A stretch of 35,692 bases of DNA from an uncultured Oscillospiraceae bacterium. Lineage in GTDB: Bacteria; Bacillota; Clostridia; Oscillospirales; Oscillospiraceae. Below the pieces are notes generated by a model. The model made no database searches and had not been told where the DNA came from. It was given only the letters and a program-made list of their open reading frames with translations. This document shows, one piece after another, positions 8,479-15,108 of this stretch; position 1 is the first letter of the stretch, and the number at the start of each line of letters is the position of its first letter. The translations under genes and the position numbers were made by a program. The stretch lies in NCBI GenBank assembly GCA_949916125.1, contig CATLEJ010000007.1, positions 1 through 35,692 on the forward strand. The letters are read 5' to 3'.

Positions 8479-9045
8479 TTACGCTTTGAGCAGTTTAAAC
8501 TGGATCTCCGACGTCCCCATCCGGATATGATCCCCATTGTTCAGATAGATGCCGCCGGCACTGACGATCACCGACGTCTTCCCCCGTACCAGCACTGTTC
8601 TTGCCTCCGACAGGCTCCTCACGCAGGGACGCTTCCCATTCATGCGTATCTCGCAGTGCGTTTCCGCCACGCCGTCATAGCGGAGCACCAGCTGGTTGTC
8701 CGCCCCGCTGCCGATGGTGAGGGGCTGGCCGGCACGGAAAACATATTTTCGCCTGGAATATGTGGACAGCTCCACCAGCTCGATCATCCACGAGGCGGAG
8801 GCCTCCTGTTCCCTGACCGCCTTATCATCCCAGCGGACTTCAATCGGGCCCTGCGGCCCGGAGGGGCTCACGCCCGCCTGCGGGTTGCGCAGCGCCTCAT
8901 TGAGGGCCTCGTCCCGCCGCTTGAGCTGGGATATTTCTTCAAACCGCTTTCGGCGGGCCCTGCGTTTTAAGGATATGGACAGCGATACGATGAGGATGAC
9001 GGCTGCCGCGGCGGCCACCGCTATGATAAGGGGCTTTTGCAGCAT
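8479..9045 (-). CDS. Membrane-anchored protein with degenerate FHA domain
   Basis: A 188-residue protein. An N-terminal membrane helix (about 7-27) is followed by a strongly basic stretch (KRRARRKR), which puts the rest inside the cell. The C-terminal 90 residues have an FHA outline: LTIGSGADNQL, ETHCEI and a late strand DHIRMG. Key phosphothreonine-binding positions are changed: the usual GR is GS, the S-x-x-H is ETH, and there is no N-G-T. It may have kept the fold but lost phosphopeptide binding. ATG at 9045 has AAGGAG 9 bases upstream. It lies immediately upstream of essC and may help assemble the membrane complex in place of or beside EssB; that is inference. Confidence 0.78.
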   Translation of the reverse strand: MLQKPLIIAVAAAAAVILIVSLSISLKRRARRKRFEEISQLKRRDEALNEALRNPQAGVSPSGPQGPIEVRWDDKAVREQEASASWMIELVELSTYSRRKYVFRAGQPLTIGSGADNQLVLRYDGVAETHCEIRMNGKRPCVRSLSEARTVLVRGKTSVIVSAGGIYLNNGDHIRMGTSEIQFKLLKA

Positions 9046-9076
9046 ACCCGCTCACTCCTTTTTCGGCGATTTGTCA

Positions 9077-9238
9077 GAACCTGTATTCACAGCCGAAACC
9101 GCCGAATGGCCGAGGGATTTTCCCGTCAGGCAAGGCAAATTTTCGCAGGAATAATGGTGTTTATTTCCAGAAAATTTAACGCGGCATGGCGGGAAAAGAC
9201 CCGGCCAGACGGTGGATTGAGGTTGTGAATACAGGTTC
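9077..9238. mobile_element. MITE-like element, 15-bp terminal inverted repeats, TCA target duplication
   Basis: The ends are exact inverted copies of GAACCTGTATTCACA (9077-9091 and 9224-9238). Directly outside both ends is TCA (9074-9076 and 9239-9241), a 3-bp duplication of the TNA type used by some IS5-family elements. The inside is also roughly palindromic: both arms carry TGGCCG, TTTTCCCG and AAATTTTC in matching order. At 162 bp it has no room for a transposase. It lies between the WXG100 pair and the FHA gene and shows no coding sequence. Confidence 0.75.
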
Positions 9239-9254
9239 TCAAGATGCCAACATA

Positions 9255-9282
9255 CCCGAAGCGCCCTGCGGGGCGCTTCGGG
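9255..9282 (-). terminator. Hairpin after the WXG100 pair (possible partial terminator)
   Basis: A perfect 12-bp stem (CCCGAAGCGCCC with its complement) around a 4-base loop lies 32 bases past the WXG100 stop at 9314. The following minus-strand sequence, TATGTTGG, is only weakly T-rich, so read-through into the FHA and EssC genes is likely. Such a step-down would leave the WXG100 pair more highly expressed than the machinery. Confidence 0.5.
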
Positions 9283-9313
9283 TGACTGTCACAGGAATTG
9301 CCGCCCCCCCCGG

Positions 9314-9628
9314 TCAGACGATCTCGTTGGTTTTCAGGGCGCTGGCGGTCTGGATGTTGGCCTGTTCCGCGGTCTGGTAGACCCGGGCCATGTCCTGGAG
9401 GTCCGTGGTGTGTTCCTGGATCATCCTGTGGAGCTTCTGCATATCCTGCTGGAGGCCTTTGAGCTTGTTGTAGTACCCCATGGCGGCCTCGCCGGCCCAG
9501 GTGGAACTGAGCTGGTTGACGATGTCCATCATGTTCTGGGTCAGGTTGTTTACATTGGTGTCGCTGGTCTGGAACTGGCTGGACATAGAGATCAGCTTTT
9601 CAGGGGTTACCCTCAAATTACCTGTCAT
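9314..9628 (-). CDS. WXG100 family protein (EsxA-like) with LKTNEIV tail
   Basis: A 104-residue helical-hairpin protein with the turn TWAGEA (W-x-G) and YQTAE (YxxxE) after helix 2. ATG at 9628 has AAGGAG 8 bases upstream. It ends in LKTNEIV, shared with the protein at 2007-2324. It is paired with the WXG100 gene at 9691-9987, 62 bases upstream. The two are likely the main secreted pair of the system, comparable to EsxA/EsxB, and sit before the hairpin at 9255, which could set their level above that of the membrane genes. Confidence 0.92.
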   Translation of the reverse strand: MTGNLRVTPEKLISMSSQFQTSDTNVNNLTQNMMDIVNQLSSTWAGEAAMGYYNKLKGLQQDMQKLHRMIQEHTTDLQDMARVYQTAEQANIQTASALKTNEIV

Positions 9629-9690
9629 AATAGATTCTCCTTTTCACGGATGGTTTGTTTTACTGCAAAACGGCGCATTCGGCCTGCCGG

Positions 9691-9987
9691 TTACTTCCGC
9701 TCGGTGGCAATGCTGGTGGCCTTCTGCTCGGCCTCCTCGTATTTCCGCGCATCCTCCTCCAGCGCCTGGATGTAGAGGTCGATGTTGGCCGCAAAGCGGT
9801 CCATCTTATCCTTGTCGCCGTTAAACGCCATACGGAACGCCTTCTGGGCCTCGCCCTCCCACATCTGGGCCAGCTCGCTCTCATAGCCGACCATATTCTG
9901 GATTTCGCCCCGCAGCTTGGCATTGTACTGCCGGAGCATTTCCGCCTTGTTCCTGAGTTCGCTGGGGGTTACCTTAATTTCCGCCAT
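9691..9987 (-). CDS. WXG100 family protein (EsxB/EsxA-like)
   Basis: A 98-residue protein with classic WXG100 features: MAEIKVTPSEL opening, MWEGEA turn, and YEEAE (YxxxE) near the C-terminus. ATG at 9987 with AGGAGG upstream. It precedes the second WXG100 gene at 9314-9628 and probably forms a heterodimer or homodimer exported by EssC. A weak TATAGT box lies about 75 bases upstream, so an internal promoter cannot be excluded. Confidence 0.93.
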   Translation of the reverse strand: MAEIKVTPSELRNKAEMLRQYNAKLRGEIQNMVGYESELAQMWEGEAQKAFRMAFNGDKDKMDRFAANIDLYIQALEEDARKYEEAEQKATSIATERK

Positions 9988-10118
9988 TGTTAGTTCCTCC
10001 TGTTTTTAAGTTGTTTTTATCTTAACCGTGCATCTCCTGATGCTGCTGCAGCACACTATACACGGCCAGAGCCTGTTTCCTGAATGCATTTGGGCGCAGA
10101 CGGACGGCGCCGTTGGGA

Positions 10119-10697
10119 CTACGGCCGCCGGGCAATCTTCACGATGAGGAAAACGCACAGCGCCGCAATCAAAAAGAAGGCGATCGATTTCAGCGCACGC
10201 CCGGCGGCCGTGTCGCCGTTATCATTCAAGCACCGGTATTGCAGCGCTGCCGTTTGGAGGCCGGCCGCCTGGCCGGCCTGGGCGCCGGTCAAGCCGGAGG
10301 CCATACCGTACAGCGCTACGGCTTCCCCCCGGGCCAAGCGCTCGGCCTTCGCGCCGCAGACGCGGACGGCCATGGAAAAGGGCGCCTCCCCCTCCGGCCC
10401 CACGGTGACCAGATAATAGGTATACCTGGTGGAAATAAAGGGGAGAAAAGAGCCATGGAGGCTGGCGGAGCCGAGGCCGGGCCCAATGGAATATTCCCCC
10501 GCCCCCAATGTGTACCAGGTCCCTGTCCGGCCGTCCAGCCCCCCCGCCCCCGTATGCCCCAGGTCCACGGGCTTGTCCAGGGGCAGGGAGATCACCGCGG
10601 CAAATATGGACAGCAGGGCAAAGAGGCCCAGCGCGGCATAGGTCAGTCCCATATTCTTCCGTTTCGCCCCTGTCCCGTCACCGCTTTTGTTTTTCAT
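10119..10697 (-). CDS. Two-helix membrane protein next to the LXG-like effector (candidate immunity/accessory protein)
   Basis: The track ORF starts at 10832, but the ATG at 10697 gives a cleaner 192-residue protein starting MKNKSGDGTG. It has a membrane helix at about 16-38, an outside domain of roughly 125 residues rich in Gly, Tyr and Thr, and a second helix at about 167-188 ending in basic residues, so both ends should be cytoplasmic. It overlaps the DUF4176 gene by 20 bases and follows the effector candidate, the position where immunity genes often lie. A membrane immunity protein would suit an effector with a hydrophobic C-terminal half. I do not recognise a named family, and an accessory role in export is equally possible. 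Confidence 0.7.
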   Translation of the reverse strand: MKNKSGDGTGAKRKNMGLTYAALGLFALLSIFAAVISLPLDKPVDLGHTGAGGLDGRTGTWYTLGAGEYSIGPGLGSASLHGSFLPFISTRYTYYLVTVGPEGEAPFSMAVRVCGAKAERLARGEAVALYGMASGLTGAQAGQAAGLQTAALQYRCLNDNGDTAAGRALKSIAFFLIAALCVFLIVKIARRP

Positions 10698-10968
10698 CGT
10701 AAAACGCGGAAAGCCGGTTGATGAAATTTTCCCGTTCCTGATCCTCGAAGCCCCGGAACACAACTTCCTCAATCCCATCATGCTCAAAAAAGAATTGCAG
10801 CTGTTCCCCCATGTTGCCCTCGGGATAGACAACGCCGATGTAATCGTGCTCCCGGCCGGTGGCAGTGTCCGTCTGCTTGATGCCGAACACCATCACCTTT
10901 TTCCTGCCCTCCCTCAGGCGGACCACAGACCCGATGGGCAGCAAATCCTTTATGCCGCTTCCTTCCAT
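10678..10968 (-). CDS. DUF4176 family protein (LXG effector-associated)
   Basis: The ATG at 10968 is preferred (96 residues), since AAGGAGGAG lies just upstream; the track start at 10989 would place this site inside the gene. The sequence opens MEGSGIKDLLPIGSVVRL, followed by KKVMVFG, DYIGVVYPEGN and a C-terminal FEHDGIEEVVFRGF, the usual order of DUF4176 proteins. Members of this family are commonly encoded in LXG effector operons and have been implicated as accessory or targeting factors for export. Here it lies 57 bases after the effector candidate and overlaps the membrane-protein gene, which supports a shared role. Confidence 0.85.
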   Translation of the reverse strand: MEGSGIKDLLPIGSVVRLREGRKKVMVFGIKQTDTATGREHDYIGVVYPEGNMGEQLQFFFEHDGIEEVVFRGFEDQERENFINRLSAFYDEKQKR

Positions 10969-11025
10969 AACAGCTCCTCCTTGTTCCATAATCTTAACCC
11001 AGCTTACTCGTATCCCCGGGAAGGC

Positions 11026-12177
11026 TTACCACCCGCCGCTTACGGCGGCCCTGCCCCAGCGGCAGCCGCTGAAGAAATCGGAAATTCCCTCTTTCACGCT
11101 ATGGAGGCCGGCGCTCACCTTGTCCGCCACATACCCGACGCCGTCCTTAACCGTGTCCACCGCCTTGGTCACAACAGGTCCCACATGGTCCACAAATTGA
11201 TCCAGCCCTTCAGAAATCTTGCCGCCTGCCCACTCGAGGCCATCGCAGATCCCGTCCGACGCCCACTCGGTCCAGCTGGTATGCGACCCGCCGGTGATCC
11301 ATGTAATGGTCGTGTCCAGCACCCAGTCCGCCGCGAATGTGGCTGCGACCGTAGCCGCCGCCACCCCCAGGGAAACCGGGTTTCCGAACAGCGCCACCGC
11401 GGCGGCGCCGACAATATGGGTGATGACCGCGCCCTCCACCACATCGATCCCGGTCTCCACCAGGGTTTCCTCCCAAAAGCGGCCCTGGGTCCAGCCATCC
11501 GCGCCAAACTCATCCGCGTTGCTCATAAAGCTGCCCAGGAAAGAAGCGCCCCAGTTGGCCGCGGCCCCAACCTTCTTGCCCTCTGTGCTGAAATCAAAGA
11601 CGTCATCCCAAAGGCCGGGGGCCTCTTCCATCCGGTCGAAGCCGTCCGCGCCGAAGCCGAACAGCTCCTGAAACCATTCCGCCCGCGGTTTGTCCAGGAT
11701 CACTTTCCCGGTATCGCCGATCAGTTCAATCAGGTCCTCGGATATTTTGCCCTTGTCGCCGTCCCATAAGCTGACAAGGATCCCAGCGGGGCCCAGCAGC
11801 TCCGACAGTTCCTCCTTTAAGAATTCTTCGACGTCAAATTTGGGGTAATCGATGGGCGCCTGGGCGTTGCCCGCCCACTGCGCCGGCAGCTTCTCCGCCG
11901 CAACGCGCTCCAGGTTCCCGCCCTCTGTCCGTTCGTACTGGGCGATGGCCTGCTCCAGGCCCAGGCACAGCGCACGGATGCCGGCCGCCTCTTGATTGAG
12001 CTGCTCCGCGGCTTCCATCAAGCGGGCGCTGATTGCGTCCTGGCCCCCAATCCTGTAGTTCAGGCCGGATCGGATGTCTTTTACCTCCTGGCACAGCTCG
12101 TTTTGAAGCCTTTCTAACTTGGCATACTCAGGGAGTACCTTTTTTGCCTTTACAGGTTCAATGAATATCCTCACCAT
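11026..12177 (-). CDS. LXG-like type VII effector candidate
   Basis: ATG at 12177 (383 residues) has GGAGG 5 bases upstream; the track start at 12222 is less likely. Residues 1-95 are a long helical hairpin ending in YERTE (81-85), matching the YxxxD/E export motif of type VII substrates. A middle region (about 110-240) is acidic and aromatic. Residues about 246-290 form a hydrophobic Gly/Ala-rich segment (VEGAVITHIVGAAA then GVAAATVAATFAADW), and the tail (300-383) is amphipathic with several glycines. No known nuclease, NADase or protease motif is visible. The layout fits a small LXG-type toxin that acts on membranes, but this is inference. It is the first gene after the strong promoter and is followed by DUF4176 and a membrane protein. 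Confidence 0.7.
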   Translation of the reverse strand: MVRIFIEPVKAKKVLPEYAKLERLQNELCQEVKDIRSGLNYRIGGQDAISARLMEAAEQLNQEAAGIRALCLGLEQAIAQYERTEGGNLERVAAEKLPAQWAGNAQAPIDYPKFDVEEFLKEELSELLGPAGILVSLWDGDKGKISEDLIELIGDTGKVILDKPRAEWFQELFGFGADGFDRMEEAPGLWDDVFDFSTEGKKVGAAANWGASFLGSFMSNADEFGADGWTQGRFWEETLVETGIDVVEGAVITHIVGAAAVALFGNPVSLGVAAATVAATFAADWVLDTTITWITGGSHTSWTEWASDGICDGLEWAGGKISEGLDQFVDHVGPVVTKAVDTVKDGVGYVADKVSAGLHSVKEGISDFFSGCRWGRAAVSGGW

Positions 12178-12315
12178 GTCAACCTCCGGGAAAATACAGT
12201 CCTGTCTCTCGGTTGAACCCAATTTATGTTACTATCGTACTGGGGACAGCTGGCGGCCGGCGGCCCCCAATCCCCCATGGATCGCAGTCTGAGCATCGTT
12301 TCCATTCACGATGTT

Positions 12316-12344
12316 ATTTTACAAAACTGTACCAAATATGTCAA
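12316..12344 (-). promoter_or_regulatory. Near-consensus sigma-A promoter for the type VII locus
   Basis: On the minus strand TTGACA (12344-12339) is followed after exactly 17 bases by TAAAAT (12321-12316). Transcription would begin near 12309, giving a leader of about 130 bases before the effector start at 12177. No riboswitch-like fold was recognised in the leader. Confidence 0.8.
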
Positions 12345-12398
12345 TAGCGTGCCGGTAAGAAGCCGTAAAAGTACCCCTCGCCGTCACCGGCCCAGGGC

Positions 12399-12427
12399 AA
12401 AAAAAGCGGGACGCGTTGCCGCGTCCC
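12399..12427 (-). terminator. Intrinsic terminator after the response regulator
   Basis: On the minus strand GGGACGCG, loop GCAA, CGCGTCCC is followed by GC and seven T residues. It begins 8 bases past the stop codon at 12435 and closes the sugar-uptake locus, separating it from the type VII promoter. Confidence 0.92.
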
Positions 12428-12434
12428 ACCTCTT

Positions 12435-13184
12435 TTATCCATGGCAGTTGCGCCACTCCCCAGGGGAGACCCCCTCCAGCTTCTTGAACACCCGGGAGAA
12501 GTGGGCGGTGTCGGCATAGCCCACCTGCTCGGCGATCTCGCTGATGCGCAGGGCAGGATCCTCCAGCAGCTCCTTGGCGCGGCGCATCCGCTCGGCGTTC
12601 AGCAGGTCGTAAAACGTCTGGCCCAGGTGCTTGTTCAGCAGCTTGCTGAGGTGCCACTGGCTGACGAAGCAGTGGTCGGCCACCTCCTGGAGGGAGAGCT
12701 TTGACCCGCTGTGCTCCGCGATGTAGGCCCGGGCCTGACGGACGATGAAGCTGTTGGCGGCGGAGTCGGGCGGTTCCTCCGCCTTTTCCGACTGGGGCAG
12801 GCGGTCCAGCGCGGCGGTCATGCAGGCCAGGGCCTCCTCCAGCTCGTCCATTTTGGAGGGCTTGAGCAGAAACCGGGCCACCCCCAGCCGGATGGCCCGC
12901 TGGGCGTACTCGAAGTCCCGGTAGCCGGTGAGCACCGCGATCTGCATCCGGGGGAACTCCGCCCGCAGCCCCGCCAGCATGGTCAGGCCGTCCTCCCCGG
13001 GCATTTTGATGTCGGTGAACAGGATATCCGGGCGGTGCTGCCGGATGGCCTGGGCGCCGGAGGCGGCGTCGCAGGCCGTGGCCGCCACCTGGCAGTCGTG
13101 GCCCGCCCAGTCCACCACCTGGCGCAGGCCCTCCACAATCAGGGATTCGTCGTCAACCAAAACCACCTTGTACAGTTCCGTCAC
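12435..13184 (-). CDS. AraC-type response regulator of the sugar-uptake locus
   Basis: Receiver domain (about 5-125) with VDDE, phospho-acceptor Asp about 58 in FTDIKMP, and conserved Thr and Lys (VLTGYRDFEYA, LLKPSKM), then an AraC DNA-binding domain (about 150-247) with two helix-turn-helix units and the signature ISEIAEQVGYADTAHFSRVFKK. The track start at 13343 runs through the upstream permease gene. A GTG at 13184 gives 249 residues, but a CTG at 13175 has a better spaced GGGAGG, so the start is unsure. It is the likely partner of the YesM-type kinase at 16602-18305, the two genes bracketing the transporter. A TATAAT box lies about 60 bases upstream. Confidence 0.93.
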   Translation of the reverse strand: MTELYKVVLVDDESLIVEGLRQVVDWAGHDCQVAATACDAASGAQAIRQHRPDILFTDIKMPGEDGLTMLAGLRAEFPRMQIAVLTGYRDFEYAQRAIRLGVARFLLKPSKMDELEEALACMTAALDRLPQSEKAEEPPDSAANSFIVRQARAYIAEHSGSKLSLQEVADHCFVSQWHLSKLLNKHLGQTFYDLLNAERMRRAKELLEDPALRISEIAEQVGYADTAHFSRVFKKLEGVSPGEWRNCHG

Positions 13185-13245
13185 CTCCCGGTTTTCGGTC
13201 AAGCGTCCCCGTCCCCAAGCCGGGCGAAGGGGACCGCCTGAACTT

Positions 13246-13275
13246 ATTATACCTGAACTGAGGGGAAGCGCGCAA
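13246..13275 (-). promoter_or_regulatory. Possible promoter for the response regulator gene
   Basis: TTGCGC (13275-13270), 18 bases, TATAAT (13251-13246) on the minus strand. The -10 box is perfect and the -35 box poor. A short direct repeat, GTTCAGG/GTTCAGG, flanks the -10 region and could be a regulator contact. Confidence 0.5.
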
Positions 13276-13278
13276 GCC

Positions 13279-14136
13279 TTATCCCTTGATGGCGCCGGCG
13301 GTGAGCCCCTTGACGATGTGCTTTTGCAGCAGGATGTAGACAACCAGCACCGGCACCACGATCAACACCACGGAGGACGCCATCAGGCCGTAGTCCACCC
13401 CGGCCTGGGAGCTGATCTCGTTGAGCAGCAGGGTGATGGTTTTCTCCCTGGGCACCCGGAGGAAGAAGTTCTGGGTGAACAGGTCGTTGTAGCTCCACAG
13501 GAAGGAGAAGATGGCCACCGTGGCGAAGGAGGACTTGGCCGCCGGGATGATGATGTGGAAGTACACCTGGAACACGTTGCAGCCGTCCACATAGGCGCTC
13601 TCCTCCAGCTCGATGGGCACCGATTCGATGAAGCCCATCAGCACGATGATGGCAAAGCACAGGTTGCCCGCGATCTGGGGCAGGATGACGGCCAGCAGGG
13701 ACAGCCAGCGGTTGCCGCTGCTGGCGATGCCCCAGGCGGCCTCCATGCGGAACACCGGGATGATGGTGGAGAACACCGGGAACATCATCCCCGCCATGAT
13801 GAGGCTGTAGCACAGCCCCCGCAGTTTGAACTTGAAGCGCACCAGCCCGTAGGCCGCCAGCCCCGCGATGATCACCACCGCGATGGTGACGGCGACGGAC
13901 ACGATGAGGCTGTTCATGTAGGCGTTGCCGAAGTCGAAGCGGTCCATGGCCTTGGCGTAGTTGTCGCCGGTCAGACCGCTGCCCGGCAGGGGAATGGAGA
14001 AGGAGTCCTTGCGGATCAGCCCCTTGTCCCGGAAGGAGTTCAGGATGACCCACACGAAGGGGTACAGGGTGGTCAGGGCCCAAAAGATCAGCACGATGTA
14101 GGTGCATATCTTGGCGGGCGATACTTTTTTCCGCAC
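13279..14136 (-). CDS. Carbohydrate ABC transporter permease (MalG-like)
   Basis: A 285-residue inner-membrane permease with about six membrane helices. GTG start at 14136 with AAGGGGGG 6 bases upstream. The binding-protein-dependent transport loop that contacts the ATPase is at about 185-205, in EESAYVDGCNVFQVYFHI, matching the EAA motif of MalG-type permeases. It follows the other permease with a 12-base gap. No ATP-binding subunit is encoded here, so the importer probably uses a shared MsmX-type ATPase from elsewhere, as is common in Firmicutes. Confidence 0.96.
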   Translation of the reverse strand: MRKKVSPAKICTYIVLIFWALTTLYPFVWVILNSFRDKGLIRKDSFSIPLPGSGLTGDNYAKAMDRFDFGNAYMNSLIVSVAVTIAVVIIAGLAAYGLVRFKFKLRGLCYSLIMAGMMFPVFSTIIPVFRMEAAWGIASSGNRWLSLLAVILPQIAGNLCFAIIVLMGFIESVPIELEESAYVDGCNVFQVYFHIIIPAAKSSFATVAIFSFLWSYNDLFTQNFFLRVPREKTITLLLNEISSQAGVDYGLMASSVVLIVVPVLVVYILLQKHIVKGLTAGAIKG

Positions 14137-14148
14137 GGTGCTCCCCCC

Positions 14149-15036
14149 TTAAATGTCGTTCCGGGGCTTGAACACCCGGTTGGCCACGTTGGACAGCACC
14201 ACGCCCAGCACCACGATCATAATGGCGATGGTGGAGCCATAGTCCACGTTGCCGCGGTTGAAGGTCTGGTCGTACATATAGGTGCCGGTGAGCCAGCCCT
14301 GGTCCTGGGGCATCCCGGCGCCGAACATGACCCAGGGCAGGTCGAACACCTTCAGCGCGCCGGTGATGGCCAGCACCAGGCAGGTGCACAGCACGTTGCG
14401 CAGCATGGGCAGGGTGATGTGCCGCACCCGCTTCAGCCCCGTGCAGCCGTCCAGGGCGGCGGCCTCATAGAGATCCTGGGGGATGTTGTTCAGCCCCGTC
14501 ACCAGGATGACAAAGTAGAACCCCACGTACTGCCACATCACCGGGGCCAGCATGGTAAAGCGGAAGTGGGAGGCGTCCTTCCAGTCCACGTTGTCCGCGA
14601 TGAGCCCCAGGTTCGTCAGCAGCTGGTTCACCATGCCGCCGTTGTAGAGGAAGATGAGGTTGAACATCAGCCCCAGGGCGGTGGCGGAGATGACGATGGG
14701 GAAGAAGTACAGGGTGCGGAACAGCTGGGCCCCCACCTTGATGGAGTCCACCAGCAGGGCCAGCACCAGGGCGATGCCCACCTGGAACACCACGGTGCAG
14801 ACGGTGAGGATCACGGTGTTCACCAGCGCGGTGCGCAGCTTGGGGTCGGTGAACAGCAGGGCATAGTTGGCGTACCAGGGATCGTTGAGCCCCTTGGCGG
14901 GGGAGCCCAGGCCGGTGATGTCGGAGAAGCTGTTGAGGATATTCTGAAGGAACGGGTAGTACAAGAACACGATCAAAAACACAAAGGCGGGCAGCAGGAA
15001 CACCAGCAGCGGCCCCTTCTTGCGGTACAGCGACAT
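14149..15036 (-). CDS. Carbohydrate ABC transporter permease (MalF/UgpA-like)
   Basis: The ATG at 15036 (295 residues) is preferred to the track's GTG at 15048, which lies on top of the GAGGAG site. It starts MSLYRKKGPLLVFLLPAFVF, has about six membrane helices, and carries the EAA loop LYEAAALDGCTGLKRVRHI (about 205-225), which docks on the ATPase. It pairs with the MalG-like permease downstream to form the channel for sugar bound by the lipoprotein at 15109-16431. A hairpin between that gene and this one probably lowers permease mRNA relative to the binding protein. Confidence 0.96.
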   Translation of the reverse strand: MSLYRKKGPLLVFLLPAFVFLIVFLYYPFLQNILNSFSDITGLGSPAKGLNDPWYANYALLFTDPKLRTALVNTVILTVCTVVFQVGIALVLALLVDSIKVGAQLFRTLYFFPIVISATALGLMFNLIFLYNGGMVNQLLTNLGLIADNVDWKDASHFRFTMLAPVMWQYVGFYFVILVTGLNNIPQDLYEAAALDGCTGLKRVRHITLPMLRNVLCTCLVLAITGALKVFDLPWVMFGAGMPQDQGWLTGTYMYDQTFNRGNVDYGSTIAIMIVVLGVVLSNVANRVFKPRNDI

Positions 15037-15066
15037 AGACGCGCTCACTCCTCTCTGCGGTTTGGG

Positions 15067-15097
15067 AAAAGGCCCCGCCCACCGGGCAGGGCCTTTT
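15067..15097 (-). terminator. Hairpin between binding-protein and permease genes
   Basis: AAAAGGCCCTGCCC pairs with GGGCGGGGCCTTTT around a 3-base loop (14 pairs with one G-T wobble). It starts 11 bases after the binding-protein stop and ends in four T residues on the minus strand. Such hairpins often cause partial termination or stabilise the upstream mRNA so that the binding protein is in excess. Confidence 0.7.
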
Positions 15098-15108
15098 GAG
15101 GCGCAAAA

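Noticed and set aside
10022-10130. Short minus-strand reading frame ending in QQHQEMHG just before the WXG100 gene at 9691-9987
   Set aside because: The end looks protein-like, but there is no ATG/GTG start with a ribosome site; only a TTG inside the previous gene.
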